From: AP-16 sp963755055
Lineage (GTDB): Bacteria > Pseudomonadota > Alphaproteobacteria > Rhizobiales > Xanthobacteraceae
Length of the DNA stretch: 64,000 nt
Reading direction: 5' to 3'
Assembly: GCA_963755055.1 (NCBI GenBank)
Contig: CAVWIS010000006.1
Location: forward strand, 186,001-250,000
Positions 47,323 through 56,416 of the stretch are shown piece after piece. Every line of letters begins with the position of its first letter. The stretch's first letter is position 1. A program made the position numbers and the translations under genes. A model generated the notes under the pieces. That model made no database searches, was not told the DNA's origin, and worked only from the letters and a program-made list of their open reading frames with translations.

Positions 47323-47634
47323 TTATTGCGGGCAGAAGAAGCGCGGCCGGCCCCAGTGCTGGGCGCCGTACTGGTCGACCCACTGGTTGCGCGCCCAGTA
47401 GCCGCCCGGGCAGTCCACCGGCACCGGGGCAGCGTATCCCCGATAGGCCACATAGCCCGGCTCGGGAGCATAGCGCGGATACGAATTGGCGATGGCGCCG
47501 CCGATGATGGCGCCGCCGATGATGCCGAGGCCGACCGCGCAGCCGAAGCAGCGGGCGTCGGCGGGGGTCGGCGTCGCAACCGCCATGGTGGCGACGGACG
47601 CGGCTGCGGCGAGGGCAATCAGTGTCTTTCTCAT
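47323..47634 (-). CDS. Small secreted glycine-rich protein
   Basis: 103 residues. A signal peptide (MRKTLIALAAAASVATMAVA to ADA) precedes CFGCAVGLGIIGGAIIGGAI, a glycine-zipper-like segment, and a Tyr/Pro-rich C-terminus ending YWARNQWVDQYGAQHWGRPR. Proteins of this type are common in Bradyrhizobiaceae and are of unknown function. The start has GAGGAGAACG upstream. Standalone, with a hairpin downstream. Confidence 0.82.
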   Translation of the reverse strand: MRKTLIALAAAASVATMAVATPTPADARCFGCAVGLGIIGGAIIGGAIANSYPRYAPEPGYVAYRGYAAPVPVDCPGGYWARNQWVDQYGAQHWGRPRFFCPQ

Positions 47635-47856
47635 TCGTCGTTCTCCTCGAGGGGGCGGCCGGCACGGGAAGAAAGCTCGAGCGGGGGCGCAAGCCTGGCT
47701 GTCTGCCGATCGCGTTAAACTCAGAACCTTGTCCTGGACTCCAGTCCTGAGGAAAGCACAGCCAATTTGTCCGAAATATGAACAAGTCGTTAAGAAATCA
47801 TGAACAACTTGTAACCATGAGATCGCCGCATTCCGTCCGGCAGAGAGGGCGACTGA

Positions 47857-48810
47857 TCATCGGGCGCGCGATCGCGGCCGCGCCGCGGGCCGGGCCGGCT
47901 GGACCGGCGCGTCCAGAGCAGGCACGCCGAGCGCCTCGACCACGATCTCACCGAGCGCGACGAAATCGATTCTGCGCGGCGAGGTTTTTCGCCAGGCGAG
48001 CCCGACGGTGCGGCCCGGCTGCGGCTCGGCGAAACGCAACAGCTTGACCCGCTCGTCGCGCACCTCGACGTCGATGGCGACTTCCGGGACGAGGGTGACG
48101 CCGTAGCCGTTTGCCACCATCTGCATGACCGTGGTGAGGCTGGTGGCGCCGAGCCCCATCGGGGTCTCGCCGCGGGCGCTGGCGCAATAGGCGAGTGCCT
48201 GGTCGCGCAGGCAATGGCCCTCCTCGAGCAGGACCAGCCTGCGCGTCTCGACGTCGCGCGCCGTCACCCGGGCATTGTCCGGCAGCGCATCGCCGGCCGG
48301 CACCGCGAGCAGGAAGCGGTCGTGGAACAGCCCGATGGTCTCAAGCTCGCTCTCGTCGAGGGGAAGCGCCAGCATCACGGCATCGAGCGCCCCGCGCCCG
48401 ATCTCGGCCAGGAGCGTCGCCGTCTGGGTCTCGCGCAGCTCCAGGCGCAGATCCGGGTGCCGGCGCTGCAGCAGCGGGAGCACCCGCGGCAGCACGTAAG
48501 GGGCGAGCGAGGGAATGACGCCGAGCCGCAGGGTGCCGGACAGGAGGCGCGTGCTGTGCCGGGCAAAATCCTCCAGATCGCGCGCGGCGGCCAGGATGGC
48601 GCCGGCGCGGCGCACCACCTCGGCGCCGATCTCGGTGAACGCGATCGCGCCGTGGCGGCGCTCGATCAGCTCGGCGCCGAGCGATTGCTCGAGCTCGCGG
48701 ATCTGCATGGAGAGCGCCGGCTGGCTCACCGAGCAATCTTCCGCGGCGCGGCCGAAATGGCCGTGGCGGAGAAGCGCATCGAGATAGCGGAGCTGGCGCA
48801 GCGAGACCAT
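47857..48810 (-). CDS. oxyR: OxyR hydrogen-peroxide-responsive LysR-type regulator
   Basis: 317 residues. N-terminal winged helix (MVSLRQLRYLDALLRHGHFG, VSQPALSMQIRELEQSLGAE) and a LysR substrate domain. The redox pair is C200 and C209 in LLEEGHCLRDQALAYC, which matches the Cys199/Cys208 disulphide switch of OxyR. The divergent gene is an aldo/keto reductase rather than the usual catalase. A T-N11-A palindrome lies 5 bases upstream of the start codon and may mediate autoregulation. The C-terminal tail is Arg/Pro-rich. Confidence 0.92.
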   Translation of the reverse strand: MVSLRQLRYLDALLRHGHFGRAAEDCSVSQPALSMQIRELEQSLGAELIERRHGAIAFTEIGAEVVRRAGAILAAARDLEDFARHSTRLLSGTLRLGVIPSLAPYVLPRVLPLLQRRHPDLRLELRETQTATLLAEIGRGALDAVMLALPLDESELETIGLFHDRFLLAVPAGDALPDNARVTARDVETRRLVLLEEGHCLRDQALAYCASARGETPMGLGATSLTTVMQMVANGYGVTLVPEVAIDVEVRDERVKLLRFAEPQPGRTVGLAWRKTSPRRIDFVALGEIVVEALGVPALDAPVQPARPAARPRSRAR

Positions 48811-48814
48811 GGCG

Positions 48815-48829
48815 ATAAGATATTCTTAT
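48815..48829. promoter_or_regulatory. LysR/OxyR-type operator palindrome
   Basis: ATAAGA-TAT-TCTTAT, a 6-bp inverted repeat with the T-N11-A signature of LysR regulator sites, lies just upstream of the oxyR start codon and about 115 bases before the divergent aldo/keto reductase ATG. Autoregulation and joint control of the pair are inferred. Confidence 0.5.
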
Positions 48830-48943
48830 AAGCCGGGCGAAACAACGCGAAAACCTGTCGATGCCGCGCGCCGCCCGCGCGAAACGGTTTGTATCGCCCG
48901 GCGGGCGCGGACATGATCGCCGCCAGAACGGGGAGGCAAAGAC

Positions 48944-49942
48944 ATGGAGATGCGGACGTTCGGCCGGACCGGGATGCGGGTCTCGGTCCTCGGCTTCGGC
49001 TGCGGCGCGGTCGGCGGCCTGATGGTGCGCGGCGATCCGGCCGACCAGGAGCGCGCGGTTGCCCGCGCGCTCGAATTGGGCGTGAACTATTTCGACACCG
49101 CGGTGCAGTACGGCGACGGCGCGTCGGAGACCAATCTCGGCCGCGTGCTCGGCAAGCTCAAGCCCGCCAACGTGGTGGTCGGCACCAAGGTGCGGCTTCC
49201 GCCCGCGGATTTCGGCCGCATCGCCGACGCCGTGACCCGCTCGCTGGAAGCGAGCCTGCGGCGGCTCGGGCGCGAGAGCGTCGACATCTTTCATCTGCAC
49301 AATGCCGTCACCATGGCGGGCGGCGGCGAGGCGCTCTCGGCCCGCACCGTGCTGGACGAGGTAGTTCCGGCCTTCGACCGGTTGCGCCGCGACGGCAAGA
49401 CGCGATTCCTCGGCCTCACCGCGACCGGCGAAACGGCGGCGCTGCACCAGCTGATCGACGCGCGCGTCTTCGACAGCGCCCAGGTGGTCTACAACATGCT
49501 CAACCCCTCGGCCGCCGCGCCGCTGCCGCAAGATTTTCCGGCGCAGGATTTCGCGCGGCTGTTCGACCATACGCAGTCAGCCGGCGTCGGCGTCGTCGGC
49601 ATCCGGGTGCTGGCCGGCGGCGCCTTGTCCGGCTCGGCGGAGCGCCACCCGATCGCGAGCCCGCCGCCGGCGCCGATCGCCTCGGCGATGAGCTACGAAG
49701 CCGACATCGCGCGCGCCCGGCGGCTGGCCCCGCTGGTCGCCGAGGGATTTGCCAAAAGCCTCACCGAGGCGGCGACGCGGTTCGCCATCTCGCATCCCGC
49801 CATGGGCACCATCCTGGTCGGCATGGCGACGCCGCGGGAGTTCGAGGACGCCTTGGCGGCCGTGCTCGCGGGCCCGCTGCCGCAGGCCGCGCTCGACCGC
49901 TTGTCGGCGCTGCAACGGGGCTTTGCCGGCGAGCAGAGGTGA
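48944..49942 (+). CDS. Aldo/keto reductase
   Basis: 332 residues. Landmarks are MRTFGRTGMRVSVLGFGCGA, the catalytic Asp/Tyr region ELGVNYFDTAVQYGDGASET, LGRESVDIFHLHNAV and C-terminal NADPH-binding residues in TRFAISHPAMGTILVGMATP. The ATG follows GGGGAGGCAAAG. Divergent from oxyR; peroxide-stress control of a carbonyl reductase would fit detoxification of oxidised carbonyls. Confidence 0.92.
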   Translation: MEMRTFGRTGMRVSVLGFGCGAVGGLMVRGDPADQERAVARALELGVNYFDTAVQYGDGASETNLGRVLGKLKPANVVVGTKVRLPPADFGRIADAVTRSLEASLRRLGRESVDIFHLHNAVTMAGGGEALSARTVLDEVVPAFDRLRRDGKTRFLGLTATGETAALHQLIDARVFDSAQVVYNMLNPSAAAPLPQDFPAQDFARLFDHTQSAGVGVVGIRVLAGGALSGSAERHPIASPPPAPIASAMSYEADIARARRLAPLVAEGFAKSLTEAATRFAISHPAMGTILVGMATPREFEDALAAVLAGPLPQAALDRLSALQRGFAGEQR

Positions 49943-49969
49943 GGCCGAACGCCTGAAGCCCGGGGGCTA

Positions 49970-50512
49970 CTATTCGCTCGGGCGACGCGTGTCCTTGCTG
50001 CACGTGAACCTGCGCACGACCGTATCGGCGAGCTGCCGGGCCCTGACATTGGCATCGCGGCGGCGCCCGTCGACCGAGGCGGCAAGGCATGAGCGGGTCT
50101 TGCCCTCGAGGCGAAAGATCATCAGCTCGGGGCGGAACGGCCCGCCGATCGCCTGGCCGAGGTCGAAGCGGACGATCGCCGCATAGGGCTCGAGCGCGCC
50201 GTTGCGCTCGATGCCGCGCCATTCGATGGTCTTGCCGGCGAACGCGAAGGGCGGGTCGTAGGGACCGTCATGCTTCGCCCCCTCCTCGCCGAAGTCGACG
50301 GTGGCGTCGTCGTCGCTGGCGTAATAGTTGACGGCGATCCCGGAAATGCCTTCGCAGCGCCGTTGCTGGGCGCCCGGCTCGTCGCTGACCAGGCGGCATG
50401 TGTCGTAGTCATGGGTGGTGTAGGTGCTGTCCGCCGCCAGCGCGGCCGGGCCCGCCAGTCCGACGAGACAGGCGACGAGAGCCGGATATTTCAGGCCCGG
50501 CCCGCGTCGCAC
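49970..50512 (-). CDS. Hypothetical periplasmic protein downstream of homospermidine synthase
   Basis: 180 residues from a GTG at 50512, 10 bases after the homospermidine synthase stop. A signal peptide (VRRGPGLKYPALVACLVGLA to ALA) precedes DSTYTTHDYDTCRLVSDEPG and EGISGIAVNYYASDDDATVD. The pattern of conserved Cys, YYASDDD and WRGIER is coherent with a small exported beta-rich domain. No family recognised. Co-directional with polyamine genes but probably only a passenger. Confidence 0.68.
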   Translation of the reverse strand: MRRGPGLKYPALVACLVGLAGPAALAADSTYTTHDYDTCRLVSDEPGAQQRRCEGISGIAVNYYASDDDATVDFGEEGAKHDGPYDPPFAFAGKTIEWRGIERNGALEPYAAIVRFDLGQAIGGPFRPELMIFRLEGKTRSCLAASVDGRRRDANVRARQLADTVVRRFTCSKDTRRPSE

Positions 50513-50522
50513 GGCGGTCCGC

Positions 50523-51974
50523 TCAGGTGACCAGGACGTTCTTGAACTGCCAGGGGTCGCTGTCATCGACGTCCTCGGGAAACAGCCCGCCGCGGCCTTC
50601 CAGCGGCGTCCAGTCGGTGTAGCGGCCGATCACCGGGCCGAGATAGGGTCGCTGGATCTCCAGGCAGCGGCGAAAATCCATCTCGTCGGCCTCGACGATG
50701 CCGCGGTCGGGATTCTCCAGCATCCACACGATTCCGGCGAGCACCGCCGAGGTGACCTGCAGGCCGGTCGCGTTCTGGTAGGGCGCGATCCGCCTTGTCT
50801 CCTCGATGGAGAGCTGCGAGCCGTACCAGTAGGCGTTCCTGGCGTGCCCGTAGAGCAGGACGCCGAGCTCGTCGATGCCGTCGACGATGTCGTCCTCGGT
50901 CAGGATGTGCCAGGATTTTTGCGGCTTCCATTGCGCGCCGGCCATCTCGTGCAGCGACAGCACGGCGTCGTCGCACGGGTGGTAGGCGTAGTGGCAGGTC
51001 GGCCGGTAGACGACCAAGCCGTTCTGCCGGCCGGTGAAATAGTCGGCGATCGAGATCGACTCGTTGTGGGTGATCATCCAGCCGTGCTGGGCCTCGGCGG
51101 TCGGCGTCCACGAGCGTACGCGCGTGCCGGCCCCCGGCCGGCTCAGATAGATCGCGGCGTCGCAGCCGAAGTCGTGACGCCGGCCGCCGGACGGCATGGT
51201 CTTCTCGTGGGTGCCCCAGCCGAGCTCGGAGGGCTGCAGGCCCTCGGCCACGAAACCTTCGACCGACCAGGTATTGACGAATTTCCCGCGGGGCTTCGGG
51301 TCGCGGGCGCGCTGGGTGTCGCGCTCGGCGATGTGGATGCCCTTGACACCGACGCGCTGCATCAGGCGGGCCCATTCCTCGCGGGTCGCCGGCTCGTCGT
51401 GGGGTATGCCGAGGTCGCGGGCGATGTCGATCAGCGCCTGCTTGACCATCCAGGAGACCATGCCGGGATTGGCGCCGCAGCAGCTCACTGCCGTGATGCC
51501 GCCGGGACGGCGGCGACGCAGCTCGAGCACGCCTTCGCGCAGCGCATAGTTGGAGCGTGCCGACACCGAGAGGCTGCGGTCGGTGTAGAGCCCGGGCCAC
51601 GGCTCGACCACCGTGTCGATATAGAAGGCGTCGATGTCCTTGGCGAAGCCCATCAGGTCGACCGAGGACGTGTCGACCGAGAGGTTGACGATCATGCCGC
51701 GGCCCGGCCCGGTCGCCAGCAGCGGGCCGAGCAGGTCGCGGTAGTTCTCCCGGGTCACCGCCTGGTGGATGAAGCGCAGCTGGCGCTCGTCAAGCAGGCC
51801 GCGGTCGCCGTCCTCCGGCGCGATGACGCAGAATTTCGAGCGATCGAACCCGATATGGCGCTCGATCAGCGGCAGCGTGCCCTTGCCGATCGAGCCGAAG
51901 CCGATCATCATGATCGGGCCGTCGAACTCGGCATGGATCGGCTGGTTGTCGGCGACGCGGGTCATGGCGTTCAT
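50523..51974 (-). CDS. hss: Homospermidine synthase
   Basis: 483 residues, the family length. The N-terminal Rossmann motif is IMMIGFGSIGKGTLPLIERH; VSCCGANPGMVSWMVKQALI, GWGTHEKTMPSGGRRHDFGC and CHYAYHPCDDAVLSLHEMAG are homospermidine synthase landmarks. The enzyme joins two putrescines (or putrescine and spermidine) into sym-homospermidine with NAD. The ornithine decarboxylase that makes putrescine lies 92 bases upstream on the same strand, giving a two-step route from ornithine. Confidence 0.95.
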   Translation of the reverse strand: MNAMTRVADNQPIHAEFDGPIMMIGFGSIGKGTLPLIERHIGFDRSKFCVIAPEDGDRGLLDERQLRFIHQAVTRENYRDLLGPLLATGPGRGMIVNLSVDTSSVDLMGFAKDIDAFYIDTVVEPWPGLYTDRSLSVSARSNYALREGVLELRRRRPGGITAVSCCGANPGMVSWMVKQALIDIARDLGIPHDEPATREEWARLMQRVGVKGIHIAERDTQRARDPKPRGKFVNTWSVEGFVAEGLQPSELGWGTHEKTMPSGGRRHDFGCDAAIYLSRPGAGTRVRSWTPTAEAQHGWMITHNESISIADYFTGRQNGLVVYRPTCHYAYHPCDDAVLSLHEMAGAQWKPQKSWHILTEDDIVDGIDELGVLLYGHARNAYWYGSQLSIEETRRIAPYQNATGLQVTSAVLAGIVWMLENPDRGIVEADEMDFRRCLEIQRPYLGPVIGRYTDWTPLEGRGGLFPEDVDDSDPWQFKNVLVT

Positions 51975-52066
51975 GGTGATTGCTCCCGGATGGAAAGGGA
52001 AGGGCGCGGCGCCGGACGGCCCGCATCGCCGTCCGGCGCCGGGGTAGCCGCCGCCGGCGGACGCGC

Positions 52067-53197
52067 TCAGATGTGATAGGTCTTGAGCGGCGGGAAGCCG
52101 TTGAAGCCGATCGACGAATAGGTCGCCGTATAGGCGCCGGTGCCCTCGATCAGCACCTTGTCGCCGATCTCCAGGCTGATCGGCAGCTCGTAGGGCCGCT
52201 TCTCATAGAGCACGTCCGCCGAATTGCAGGTCGGCCCGGCCAGCACGCAGGGCGCCGAGGCGCCGCCGTCGCGCGGCGTGCGGATCGGATAGCGGATCGA
52301 CTCGTCCATGGTCTCGGCGAGGCCGCCGAACTTTCCGATGTCGAGATAGACCCAGCGGATCTCGTCGGTCTCGCTCTTGCGCGATACCAGCACCACCTCC
52401 GCCTCGATCACGCCGGCGCCGCCGACCATTCCGCGTCCCGGCTCGATGATGGTCTCCGGGATGCGGTTGCCGAAATGCTTGCGCAGCGCGCGGAAGATCG
52501 AGCGGCCGTAGGACTCCACCGCCGGCACCTGCTTGAGGTATTTGGTCGGAAAGCCGCCGCCCAGGTTGACCATGGTGAGATTGATCCCGCGCTCGGCGCA
52601 GGCGCGAAAGATCGCGGCGGCCGATTTCAGCGCCTCGTCCCAGGCCTGGGTGCGGCGCTGCTGCGAGCCGACGTGGAACGACACCCCCGCCGCCTCGAGG
52701 CCGAGCCGCTGGGCGTGCTCGAGCACGTCCGCCGCCATCACCGGATCGCATCCGAACTTGCGCGACAGCGGCCAGTCGGCGCCTGCGCAGTCGAACAGGA
52801 ACCGGCAGAACACTCTTGCGCCCGGCGCCGCGCGCGCCACCTTCTCCACCTCGGCCGCGCAGTCGACCGCGAACAGGCGGACGCCGCGCGCGTAGGCGGT
52901 GGCGATGTCGCGCTCCTTCTTGATGGTGTTGCCGAAGGAGATGCGGTCAGGCGTCGCCCCGGCAGCCAGCACCATGTCGATCTCGGCGACCGAGGCGGCG
53001 TCGAAGGAAGAGCCGAGGCCGGCGAGCAGCGCCAGCAGCTGGGGCGCCGGGTTCGCCTTTACGGCGTAGAACACCTTGGTGTCCGGCAGGGTCTTGGCAA
53101 AAGCCCGGTAGTTGTCGCGCACGACGTCGAGGTCGACGACGAGGCAGGGCCCGTCCTCGCGGCGGTTGCGCAGGAATTCGCGGATGCGCTCGGTCAT
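52067..53197 (-). CDS. Ornithine/lysine decarboxylase-like, fold-type III PLP decarboxylase
   Basis: 376 residues. The PLP lysine is in KVFYAVKANPAP; VSFHVGSQQRRTQAWDEAL, MVNLGGGFPTKYLKQV and EPGRGMVGGAGVIE bind PLP phosphate; the catalytic Cys is in GPTCNSADVLYEK. The size and CNSADV motif fit the short alphaproteobacterial ornithine decarboxylases. With homospermidine synthase downstream the likely product is putrescine. The upstream region has an extended noncoding leader. Confidence 0.92.
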   Translation of the reverse strand: MTERIREFLRNRREDGPCLVVDLDVVRDNYRAFAKTLPDTKVFYAVKANPAPQLLALLAGLGSSFDAASVAEIDMVLAAGATPDRISFGNTIKKERDIATAYARGVRLFAVDCAAEVEKVARAAPGARVFCRFLFDCAGADWPLSRKFGCDPVMAADVLEHAQRLGLEAAGVSFHVGSQQRRTQAWDEALKSAAAIFRACAERGINLTMVNLGGGFPTKYLKQVPAVESYGRSIFRALRKHFGNRIPETIIEPGRGMVGGAGVIEAEVVLVSRKSETDEIRWVYLDIGKFGGLAETMDESIRYPIRTPRDGGASAPCVLAGPTCNSADVLYEKRPYELPISLEIGDKVLIEGTGAYTATYSSIGFNGFPPLKTYHI

Positions 53198-53788
53198 GGG
53201 TGCGATCCCTCACGAAGCTCGACGAGCTTCGGCTCAGGTTGAGGTTCAGGCGGAAGACCGCCCGGCGTCATTCGGTGATGAGTCGTGCGCCGTCGTGCGA
53301 TGGAGACACGAGCAACGCAGCGGGCTTCTCACCCGAGTGCTGCCGCCGATTGGACCGGGAGATTCCCGTTCCGCACGCCTGGCAAAGAGAACAAGCCTCT
53401 TCGGTGTCGACCTTTGGAGGGTCGACGAGACCAAAAAAGCCCGCTCCGTCGTTGCTTTAAGCCGCGTCCCCCGCTGAGCGCGAGGTACGCCGGTTTCGCC
53501 TCCGGCTGCCGGTCACGGGTGCAAGGAAGCAGGTTCTTCCTTGGCGGCTGTCCGGCCTCTTGTCCGGATGCCCACCGACCGACACACGGCCACAGGCACG
53601 TGCGAAATTGGGCAATCGGCACATAGGCGCGATATTGCGTCGACGCAAGAAGTTTTTGCCCGCCACCAGATTTTTTCCCCGCTCGCGCGGTCGGCGGCGC
53701 CGGATTGTTGATCGGGCGGAGCATGCGGCACCGCCGCACGATCGCTCGTTTGCTCGCGGGCGGAGACGACAAGCGCTCCGCCGTCCGG
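53198..53788. other. Noncoding leader of the ornithine decarboxylase gene / spacer
   Basis: 590 bases between the carboxypeptidase stop and the decarboxylase start, both on the minus strand. A hairpin GTCGACC-N7-GGTCGAC lies at 53406-53426 with a run of six T on the minus strand nearby (GGCTTTTTTGG). Alphaproteobacterial ornithine decarboxylase genes are known to carry the structured speF RNA leader; the position is right, but I cannot verify the consensus by eye. Short open frames here look spurious. Confidence 0.4.
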
Positions 53789-55384
53789 CTACGCCAGCTG
53801 ATGGATCTCCCCGTACTTCCCGCGCAGATAGGCGAGGTACGGTCCTGTGCTCATCGCGCCGCCGGTCGCCCGCCGCACCAGCCCGTCCGGCGGGAATTTC
53901 CGCCCGTGCCGATAGATGTTCTCCTTCAACCAGCCGTGAAGCGTGGCGAACTCCCCAGCGGCGATCTCGCGCGAGATCTCGGGATGGGCCGCGACGGCGG
54001 CCGCGTGGAACTGGGCTGCCAGGATGTTGCCGATCGTATAACCCTGGAAGCCGCCGCCGATCCCGCCCGAATACCAGTGGACGTCCTGCAGGCAGCCGTC
54101 GCGGTCGTCCGACGGGGCGACGCCGAGGTCGGCCTGCATGCGGGCGCGCCAGGCCTCCGGCAGGTCTCTTACGGCAAGCCTTCCCTCGAGCAGGTCGAGC
54201 TCGAGATCGAACCGCATCATCACATGGAGATTGTAGGTGAGCTCGTCGGCGTCGGTGCGGATCAGGGAGCGCTGGACCTTGTTGATCGCCCGGTAGAACG
54301 CCTCCATCGGCACCGCGCCGAGCTGGGCCGGAAAAGCCCGCTGCAGCTGCGGATAGGCGTGCTCCCAGAATAGCCGGCTGCGGCCGATCACGTTCTCCCA
54401 CAGCCGCGACTGGCTTTCGTGGATGCCGGCCGAGGCTCCCGATCCGAGCGGCGTGCCCTCGAGCGCCGGACTGACGCCCTGCTCGTAGAGCGCGTGGCCG
54501 GCCTCGTGCAGCGTCGAGAACAGCGCATCGCTGAGGTCGTGCTCTTGGACGCGCGTGGTGATCCGCACGTCGCCCACGGAAAACTTGGTGCAGAACGGAT
54601 GATGGGTCTTGTCGAGCCGCCCGCGGTCGAGATCGTAGCCGAACCGCCTCGCCGCCTGCAGGCCGAACGCGAGCTGGGCGGGCTCGGCAAAAGCCTCCCG
54701 CAGGCAGCTGTCGTCGGCCGGCGGCTGATCCGCAATGGCGCTCACCAGCGGAACGAGCTCGTCGCGCAGTGCGGCGAACAGCGTCCGCACCGAGGCGGTC
54801 GTCATCCCCTCGTCGGCACCGTCGATCAGGGGATCGGCGACGTGCTGGTACGGCGCAAAGTAACCGGCATATTCGCGGCTGAGATCGAGCGCCTGCTCCA
54901 GGTACGGGCGCATCGTGGCAAAATCGTTCGCCGGCCGCGCCCGCGTCCAGGCATCGTAGGAGGCCGAGCCGAAGGCGGCGACGCGGGCAACGTAGTCGGG
55001 AGGCACCCTGATCGCCTTCTCGAAGTCGCGCCGGGCGACGCGGATGAGGCTCGCATCGTCCGACTCATAGGGCAGGGTTTCCCCATGGGGCGCGAGCGCA
55101 TCGATGAGCCTGCCGAGTGCCGGATCCACGGACTTTTCGTGGGCGAGCCTGCCGAGCGTCGCGCCCTGGCGGGCTCGTGCCGGAGCCCCGCCGGCCGGCA
55201 TGTAGGTCGCCTGGTCCCAGCCGAGCAGGGCGCCCGCCGCCGCAATGTCGCTGATCTCCAGGAGCCGACGCTTGAGCTCGGCGAGCCGGGCCTCCGGCGA
55301 GCCGCGGGCGCGTCGAGGCCGGCCGGCCGTCGCGCCGGCTTTTTCCGGACCGTCGATCGTCGATGTGCTGCTTGTATCCGTCAT
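53789..55384 (-). CDS. M32-family carboxypeptidase (Taq-type)
   Basis: 531 residues. The zinc motif HEAGH in STLHEAGHALYEQGVSPALE and the conserved GIHESQSRLWENVIGRSRLF define the M32 thermostable carboxypeptidase family. It removes C-terminal residues from peptides in the cytoplasm. The N-terminal ~30 residues before ARLAELKRRLLEISDIAAAG are low-complexity and variable. Standalone gene. Confidence 0.95.
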   Translation of the reverse strand: MTDTSSTSTIDGPEKAGATAGRPRRARGSPEARLAELKRRLLEISDIAAAGALLGWDQATYMPAGGAPARARQGATLGRLAHEKSVDPALGRLIDALAPHGETLPYESDDASLIRVARRDFEKAIRVPPDYVARVAAFGSASYDAWTRARPANDFATMRPYLEQALDLSREYAGYFAPYQHVADPLIDGADEGMTTASVRTLFAALRDELVPLVSAIADQPPADDSCLREAFAEPAQLAFGLQAARRFGYDLDRGRLDKTHHPFCTKFSVGDVRITTRVQEHDLSDALFSTLHEAGHALYEQGVSPALEGTPLGSGASAGIHESQSRLWENVIGRSRLFWEHAYPQLQRAFPAQLGAVPMEAFYRAINKVQRSLIRTDADELTYNLHVMMRFDLELDLLEGRLAVRDLPEAWRARMQADLGVAPSDDRDGCLQDVHWYSGGIGGGFQGYTIGNILAAQFHAAAVAAHPEISREIAAGEFATLHGWLKENIYRHGRKFPPDGLVRRATGGAMSTGPYLAYLRGKYGEIHQLA

Positions 55385-55453
55385 GTCTTTGCGCTCCGAG
55401 GCCGTTGTCCTACATCATCGGAACCTCGATCGCGAGGTCGGATGCGGGCTCCC

Positions 55454-55774
55454 ATGGCGGTCTATGTCGATCAGGCGATCTGGCGGTGGCAGGGCCTGGC
55501 CTGGTGCCACCTGCTGGCCGACGATCCGGATGAGCTGCACCGCTTCGCGGCGTCGCTCGGGATCAAGCGGACGTCCTTCCAGGCGCCGCCGAAATCCTCC
55601 GCCCCGCACTACGACCTGACCGCCTATGAGCGCCGGCAGGCGATCGCCCGCGGCGCCGTGAGCTGCAGCCGCGACGAGATCGTGGCGGTGCTGCGCCGGG
55701 TGCGCGCCGCCGCCAACGGCGCTGCGCCGCGACCGGTTCAGGTCCTGGCACCGCGGTTCTTGCCCGAGGCGTAG
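55454..55774 (+). CDS. DUF4031 domain-containing protein
   Basis: 106 residues. MAVYVDQAIWRWQGLAWCHL, DDPDELHRFAASLGIKRTSF and PHYDLTAYERRQAIARGAV match DUF4031, a small protein family of unknown function. The 3' end overlaps the convergent gene at 55738 by 37 bases. No operon partner. Confidence 0.88.
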   Translation: MAVYVDQAIWRWQGLAWCHLLADDPDELHRFAASLGIKRTSFQAPPKSSAPHYDLTAYERRQAIARGAVSCSRDEIVAVLRRVRAAANGAAPRPVQVLAPRFLPEA

Positions 55775-56304
55775 AGCGTCATGCCGACCGCCGGATCGAG
55801 GTCGGTCTCGGTTGCCTCGGTGAGTCGCGCCATCATCATGTAGAACCCGATCGTCAGGATGGCCTCCACGATCTCGCGGTCGCCGAAGTGGCGGCGGGCC
55901 TCGGCGAAGATCGCGGGCTCGACGCGCACGGCCTCGATCACCGACTTGCCGAAGGCGAGCAGCGCCCGCCCGGCAGCACCGAAGGCCTCCGATCCGAAGT
56001 CGCCGCGCTCGATGGCGGCGATCTCGGCCGCCGTCACCCCGACCCCTTCGGCAATGGCGACGTGTTGGCGCCATTCGTAGGCGCCGCCTTCGATCTGGGC
56101 GACCTGCAGGATCAGCAATTCCCGTTGCCGCTCGCCGAGCGTCTGGCGATGGAGGATGGCGTTGCCGAGCCGCATCACCGGAAGCGCGCAAGTCTCGGCA
56201 TGCGCCATCATGCGAAAAATATTGAGCTTGTGCGGCATCCGGTCGAACGCCGCGCGAAGGTCTCCGGTGGTCTGCTCCGGATCGATGAGAGGCAGTCTGC
56301 TCAT
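55738..56304 (-). CDS. Carboxymuconolactone decarboxylase family (AhpD-like) protein
   Basis: 188 residues. LRAAFDRMPHKLNIFRMMAH, MRLGNAILHRQTLGERQREL and ILQVAQIEGGAYEWRQHVAI match the CMD fold. The peroxidatic CxxC of AhpD is not present (the site reads GGAYEWRQH), so this is the carboxymuconolactone-decarboxylase-like branch that keeps the E...H pair. The ATG at 56304 is chosen by homology. The protein is common beside stress and aromatic-degradation genes. Confidence 0.88.
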   Translation of the reverse strand: MSRLPLIDPEQTTGDLRAAFDRMPHKLNIFRMMAHAETCALPVMRLGNAILHRQTLGERQRELLILQVAQIEGGAYEWRQHVAIAEGVGVTAAEIAAIERGDFGSEAFGAAGRALLAFGKSVIEAVRVEPAIFAEARRHFGDREIVEAILTIGFYMMMARLTEATETDLDPAVGMTLYASGKNRGART

Positions 56305-56416
56305 GGGTTTCCCGGTCTGTTGTCGGCGCCGGCCTTGCCGACCGCACGGCGAGGAGCGAAGCCGCGACAGTCCCGATGCGGGCGCCCGATCCGCCATGGC
56401 GGGACGGTTCGGTCGG

